A stretch of 64,000 nt of DNA from an uncultured Verrucomicrobia subdivision 3 bacterium (GTDB taxonomy: Bacteria; Verrucomicrobiota; Verrucomicrobiia; Limisphaerales; UBA11358). Numbering within the stretch: position 1 is the stretch's first letter; each line of letters opens with the position of its first letter. The position numbers and the translations under genes are program-made. This document shows, piece by piece, positions 61,371-64,000 of the stretch. The stretch spans positions 1-64,000 of the forward strand of contig CAINLR010000066.1 of NCBI GenBank assembly GCA_903850425.1, in the 5' to 3' direction. The notes beneath the pieces were generated by a model, which was not told the DNA's origin, made no database searches, and worked only from the letters and a program-made list of their open reading frames with translations.

Positions 61371-63740
61371 TCAGTTCACCCATAGGCTCCCCGCCGAGCT
61401 GACCGGCATGAACTGGTTGTTGCCGATGAATTGCAATTCCACCGCCGAACCCTGGCTGCCAGTAATAAAACTATTGGTGCTAGTGTTCAAACTCTGGCCG
61501 TCAGCGCTGAAAAAATAAAGTCCGCCGCTGGCCGTGTTGACTCCGCCGGCCATTTTGGTGCCATCGGCGGAAGCGCCCAGGGCCGACCAAACTTGACTGC
61601 TGGAACCTGCGAGCAGCGACCAGTTCGCCCCAAAATTGGCCGAGGCGTAGATCGGGCCGTTGTTGACGCCCGCCACCAACCGCGAGCAGTCTGACGATGC
61701 GGCCAGACAATTCCAGGCCGCCACGGGGGCCGCGCTGGCCGCATAGCTCGCGCCGCTGTTGGCGGAAACATAAACAAGACCGGAACTGGAACTCGCGGCG
61801 AGCTTGCTGCCATCGGCAGAACAAACCAGCGCGGTGAAATTGGCCGAATACGCGGGCGAGCCGCCGACCAATGAAAAGGTGTTGCCGACGCTGTTGGCGG
61901 CGGCATAGTTGCTGCCGTTGCCAGCGTAAGCCACAACCCAGGTGCCGGCGGCCAGACCAGTGCCCGCCCAACTGCCACCGGAATTGCTGGAGACATAGAC
62001 CGAACCGTTCTTCACGGCGGCGATCACTTTGGTGCCGTCGGCGGAGCACGCGATGGAGAGACAATTACTCGCCACCAGGCTGTTGACCGGACCCCAACTC
62101 ACTCCGCCATCGCTGGAAACCTCAATCGCTTTGCCGCTCGTCACCAGGTAAACCTTGATGCCATCAGCGGAAGTCGCCACGGCCGTCCAACTACCGGAAA
62201 AAAATGTGTTTGGCCCGGTCCAGGTATGGCCTGCATCGGTGGAAGTGTAGAAGCCTCCGCCCAGGGCGCTGTTGGCCACCGCATACATCCGCGAGCCATC
62301 CGCCGAGGAGGCAATGGAAGTCCAGTTGTTGCCCGTCAAGACCGAGGCGGGAACCCAAAGCGAACTCCGATAACTGGAGAAGTTGCCGATGAAAGTTTGA
62401 CTGCCGCTGCCCACGGCACGCCAGCCGCCGGAACCCGCGCCGGAAATCCGCACGATGTCGCCCGCGAAGATCACACTCGGCATAGTAATGATCGTGAGCT
62501 GCGAGCCCGTCAGCAGATAACCGGTGTCGCGCACCGCCTGCGTGCTCGTGCCGGCATACGGAATCCAGCCCACCAGTCCGTTGCCGAAGAAATTACCGGA
62601 AAAACTGTTGGCAATATTCGTGAAGTTGTTCGCGCCGGTGAAAAAATTCGCGCCGCCATTGGTCTGGCTTTGATTCAGCAGCGCGACGTTTGTGGACAGC
62701 CGCACATCCGCTACCGTGCCCGTCGCGAGCATCGTCGCGCTCAAATTTGTCAGCCCGATGCCGTTCCCGGCATGGGCACCGAAGAAGGTATTCCCGCCGT
62801 TCGTGAACGCATTCACGCCGGCAAAAAGGTTTGTGCCGGTGAAGTTGTTCGGGCCGGCGAAGCCATTGGCCGCGCTGAAATAATTCGACCCCGTGAACAC
62901 GTTCGCGCCGCCGTAAATCTGGCTCTGGTTTAGCAGCGCCACATTCGTGGAGAGCCGTAGATCTGCCACCGTGCCGACGATCAACTGCGTGGCGTTGAGG
63001 TTTGTCAGCAAATTGCCATTGCCGGCAAAAGCTCCGAGGAAACTATTTCCGCCGTTCGCAAACGTATTCGGCCCGGTGAAGGTATTGCCGCCGGTGAACA
63101 GGTTTGCGCCGCCGTTGGTCTGGCTTTGATTGAGCAGCGCCACATTCGTGGAAAGGCGGGCGTCGGCCACTGTGCCGGTGGCCAGCATCGAGGCGCTCAG
63201 ATTCGTAAGCCCAATGCCATTGCCGAAAAATTTGCCAAAGAAAGTATTCGCCGCGTTCGTAATATTCACCGCACTGGAATAAGTCCCTGCCAACTGCGCC
63301 GACGGCAGCGTTCCGGCGAGTTGCGTGGCGGGCAACGCGCCGAGCAAGTTGCTCGTGCTCGCCGCAAACATCGCATACGGCACCGGCAGCAACGGCTGAC
63401 GCGGCCACAGCAGCGTGAACGCATTGGTGCTGCCATTGGTCCGCACGCCGATGGCCAGCCAGTAGTTCGCGCCGCTGAAGATCGGCCCGAAATCCAGTGT
63501 GGCCGTCAACAGTCCGCCGCTGACGACTGCGGCGAAATTGGTCTGCGAAAAACTGACGGCATTGCCATTCGTCGCCGCGTCATAGATGGCAAACCGCAGA
63601 TCGTAAGTCGCATTGGCCGGACTGCCATTGTCATTCAGGCGGCCTTGATACAAAAACGCCGTGCCCTGCGCCGGGACATTGCAAACCGCGCCGCCAAACA
63701 ATCCTGCCAGCAGCAGGTAAGAACAGACTTTGATTTTCAC
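61371..63740 (-). CDS. Secreted repeat and beta-propeller protein
   Basis: This encodes 789 residues from GTG 63740, which gives a clean signal peptide (VKIKVCSYLLLAGLFGGAVC, to about residue 26); a longer frame to 63788 would add 16 non-hydrophobic residues. The N-terminal domain (about 28-150) begins TAFLYQGRLNDNGSPANATY and LRFAIYDA, common at the start of large exported proteins of this group. Residues about 150-390 contain three related repeats with GNGIGLTNLSA, GTVADARLSTNVALLNQSQ and NTFTGPNTF. The second half (about 430-780) is a BNR/sialidase-like propeller with recurring S-A-D-G-(S/T)-K and V-S-S-(D/N)-(G/S)-G-x-S-W. No catalytic residues are evident. It may be a structural or binding surface protein. 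Confidence 0.8.
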   Translation of the reverse strand: MKIKVCSYLLLAGLFGGAVCNVPAQGTAFLYQGRLNDNGSPANATYDLRFAIYDAATNGNAVSFSQTNFAAVVSGGLLTATLDFGPIFSGANYWLAIGVRTNGSTNAFTLLWPRQPLLPVPYAMFAASTSNLLGALPATQLAGTLPSAQLAGTYSSAVNITNAANTFFGKFFGNGIGLTNLSASMLATGTVADARLSTNVALLNQSQTNGGANLFTGGNTFTGPNTFANGGNSFLGAFAGNGNLLTNLNATQLIVGTVADLRLSTNVALLNQSQIYGGANVFTGSNYFSAANGFAGPNNFTGTNLFAGVNAFTNGGNTFFGAHAGNGIGLTNLSATMLATGTVADVRLSTNVALLNQSQTNGGANFFTGANNFTNIANSFSGNFFGNGLVGWIPYAGTSTQAVRDTGYLLTGSQLTIITMPSVIFAGDIVRISGAGSGGWRAVGSGSQTFIGNFSSYRSSLWVPASVLTGNNWTSIASSADGSRMYAVANSALGGGFYTSTDAGHTWTGPNTFFSGSWTAVATSADGIKVYLVTSGKAIEVSSDGGVSWGPVNSLVASNCLSIACSADGTKVIAAVKNGSVYVSSNSGGSWAGTGLAAGTWVVAYAGNGSNYAAANSVGNTFSLVGGSPAYSANFTALVCSADGSKLAASSSSGLVYVSANSGASYAASAAPVAAWNCLAASSDCSRLVAGVNNGPIYASANFGANWSLLAGSSSQVWSALGASADGTKMAGGVNTASGGLYFFSADGQSLNTSTNSFITGSQGSAVELQFIGNNQFMPVSSAGSLWVN
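62577..63250 (-). repeat. Three diverged in-frame repeats inside the propeller protein gene
   Basis: The coding DNA repeats a block that encodes GTVAD-x-R-L-S-T-N-V-A-L-L-N-Q-S-Q, G-G-A-N-x-F-T-G and N-x-F..G-N-x-F-x-G. Copies centre near 62680, 62940 and 63140. Copies are diverged but share long stretches of bases such as the Q-S-Q-x-x-G-G-A-N segment, indicating in-frame duplication. Confidence 0.7.
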
Positions 63741-63815
63741 GGCATGATTCTCGCCTGACCTTGGCGGCATTTCAACCTCGAATAACAATGGTGTTTGCGG
63801 CCCACGGCAACCCTC

Positions 63816-63849
63816 TCATTAGCACCCCGCTGCAGCGATGTGCTAATGA
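63816..63849. repeat. 34-bp extended palindrome upstream of the propeller protein gene
   Basis: Perfect 10-bp arms TCATTAGCAC (63816-63825) and GTGCTAATGA (63840-63849) flank 14 bp that contain a perfect inner palindrome CGCTGCAGCG (63828-63837). Only two base pairs break the full dyad. It lies 76-109 bp upstream of the GTG at 63740 and is either a dispersed repeat or an operator. The rest of 63789-63951 shows no gene. Confidence 0.7.
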
Positions 63850-63951
63850 AAACTGAGGCCACAAATCAGGAGAGTCTGTGAAATGTCCAGATTAACCAGC
63901 CGAAATACAAACCGCGGACGGCGCGAATAAAAAAACAACTCAAACCAACCC

Positions 63952-64000
63952 ATGAATCCGCAGCCGGCAATTCCGATGATTCGCCTAAATCATTCGTGCA
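63952..64000 (+). CDS. Possible 5' end of a plus-strand gene (partial, leaves the right edge)
   Basis: An ATG at 63952 opens a frame (MNPQPAIPMIRLNHSC) that continues off the window. No Shine-Dalgarno sequence is visible (upstream is AACTCAAACCAACCC), and 16 residues are too few to identify anything. Confidence 0.25.
   Translation, partial: MNPQPAIPMIRLNHSC

Overview
The window looks like chromosomal DNA of a free-living Verrucomicrobia-type bacterium, most likely the Pedosphaera/Limisphaerales lineage. This rests on family content, not a database match: several giant proteins built from autotransporter-associated beta-strand repeats (PATR), four prepilin-like proteins with a near-identical [17 protein letters not shown] start, secreted sulfatase and glycosidases, a tiny AURKAIP1/COX24-type protein, and many palindromic intergenic repeats of the kind seen in Verrucomicrobia and Planctomycetes. 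No tRNA, rRNA, CRISPR array or intact transposase was seen. Most genes are on the minus strand.

Layout. 1-1345: a 3' gene fragment, interleaved palindromic repeats, a small plus-strand hypothetical gene and a 14-unit palindrome array with an exact 21-bp period. 1366-9759 (minus): a tight six-gene cluster, transcribed tdh > cysteine synthase-like > DUF3472 protein > kbl > GH95-like > sulfatase. 9924-25849 (minus): DUF3472-PATR giant, PATR giant, prepilin-like protein. 25850-26927: intergenic repeats around a decayed pntB 3' end. 26928-38796: glycan locus with a divergent GH38/GH2 mannosidase pair, a propeller-type sensor kinase with a LuxR-type response regulator, and a GH20 hexosaminidase. 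38887-58817 (minus): two prepilin-like genes, a PATR giant, a PL8 lyase-PATR fusion, another prepilin-like gene and another PATR giant. 59008-61304 (minus): housekeeping genes purN, hisG, a 33-residue ribosomal-type protein and a DUF2203 protein. 61371-63740 (minus): a secreted repeat/beta-propeller protein.

How it may work together (inference). Nearly every non-housekeeping protein has a signal peptide. Alpha- and beta-mannosidase, hexosaminidase, a GH95 homologue, a sulfatase and a PL8 lyase would suit an organism that dismantles sulfated or fucosylated glycoprotein and glycosaminoglycan chains. The threonine-to-glycine enzymes in the sulfatase operon fit use of Thr-rich glycoprotein backbones. 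Giant PATR proteins recur beside prepilin-like genes and end in one of two conserved C-terminal modules, which points to a dedicated surface-export or display scheme.

Two shared upstream elements tie distant genes together: a promoter-like element (CCCCC-n-AA..GTGGTATGG, 16-18 bp, TGATA) before tdh and the two large genes at 19614 and 25849, and an inverted repeat GRGCAY-N4-RTGCYC upstream of the PL8-PATR gene, one prepilin-like gene and the kinase/GH20 intergenic region.
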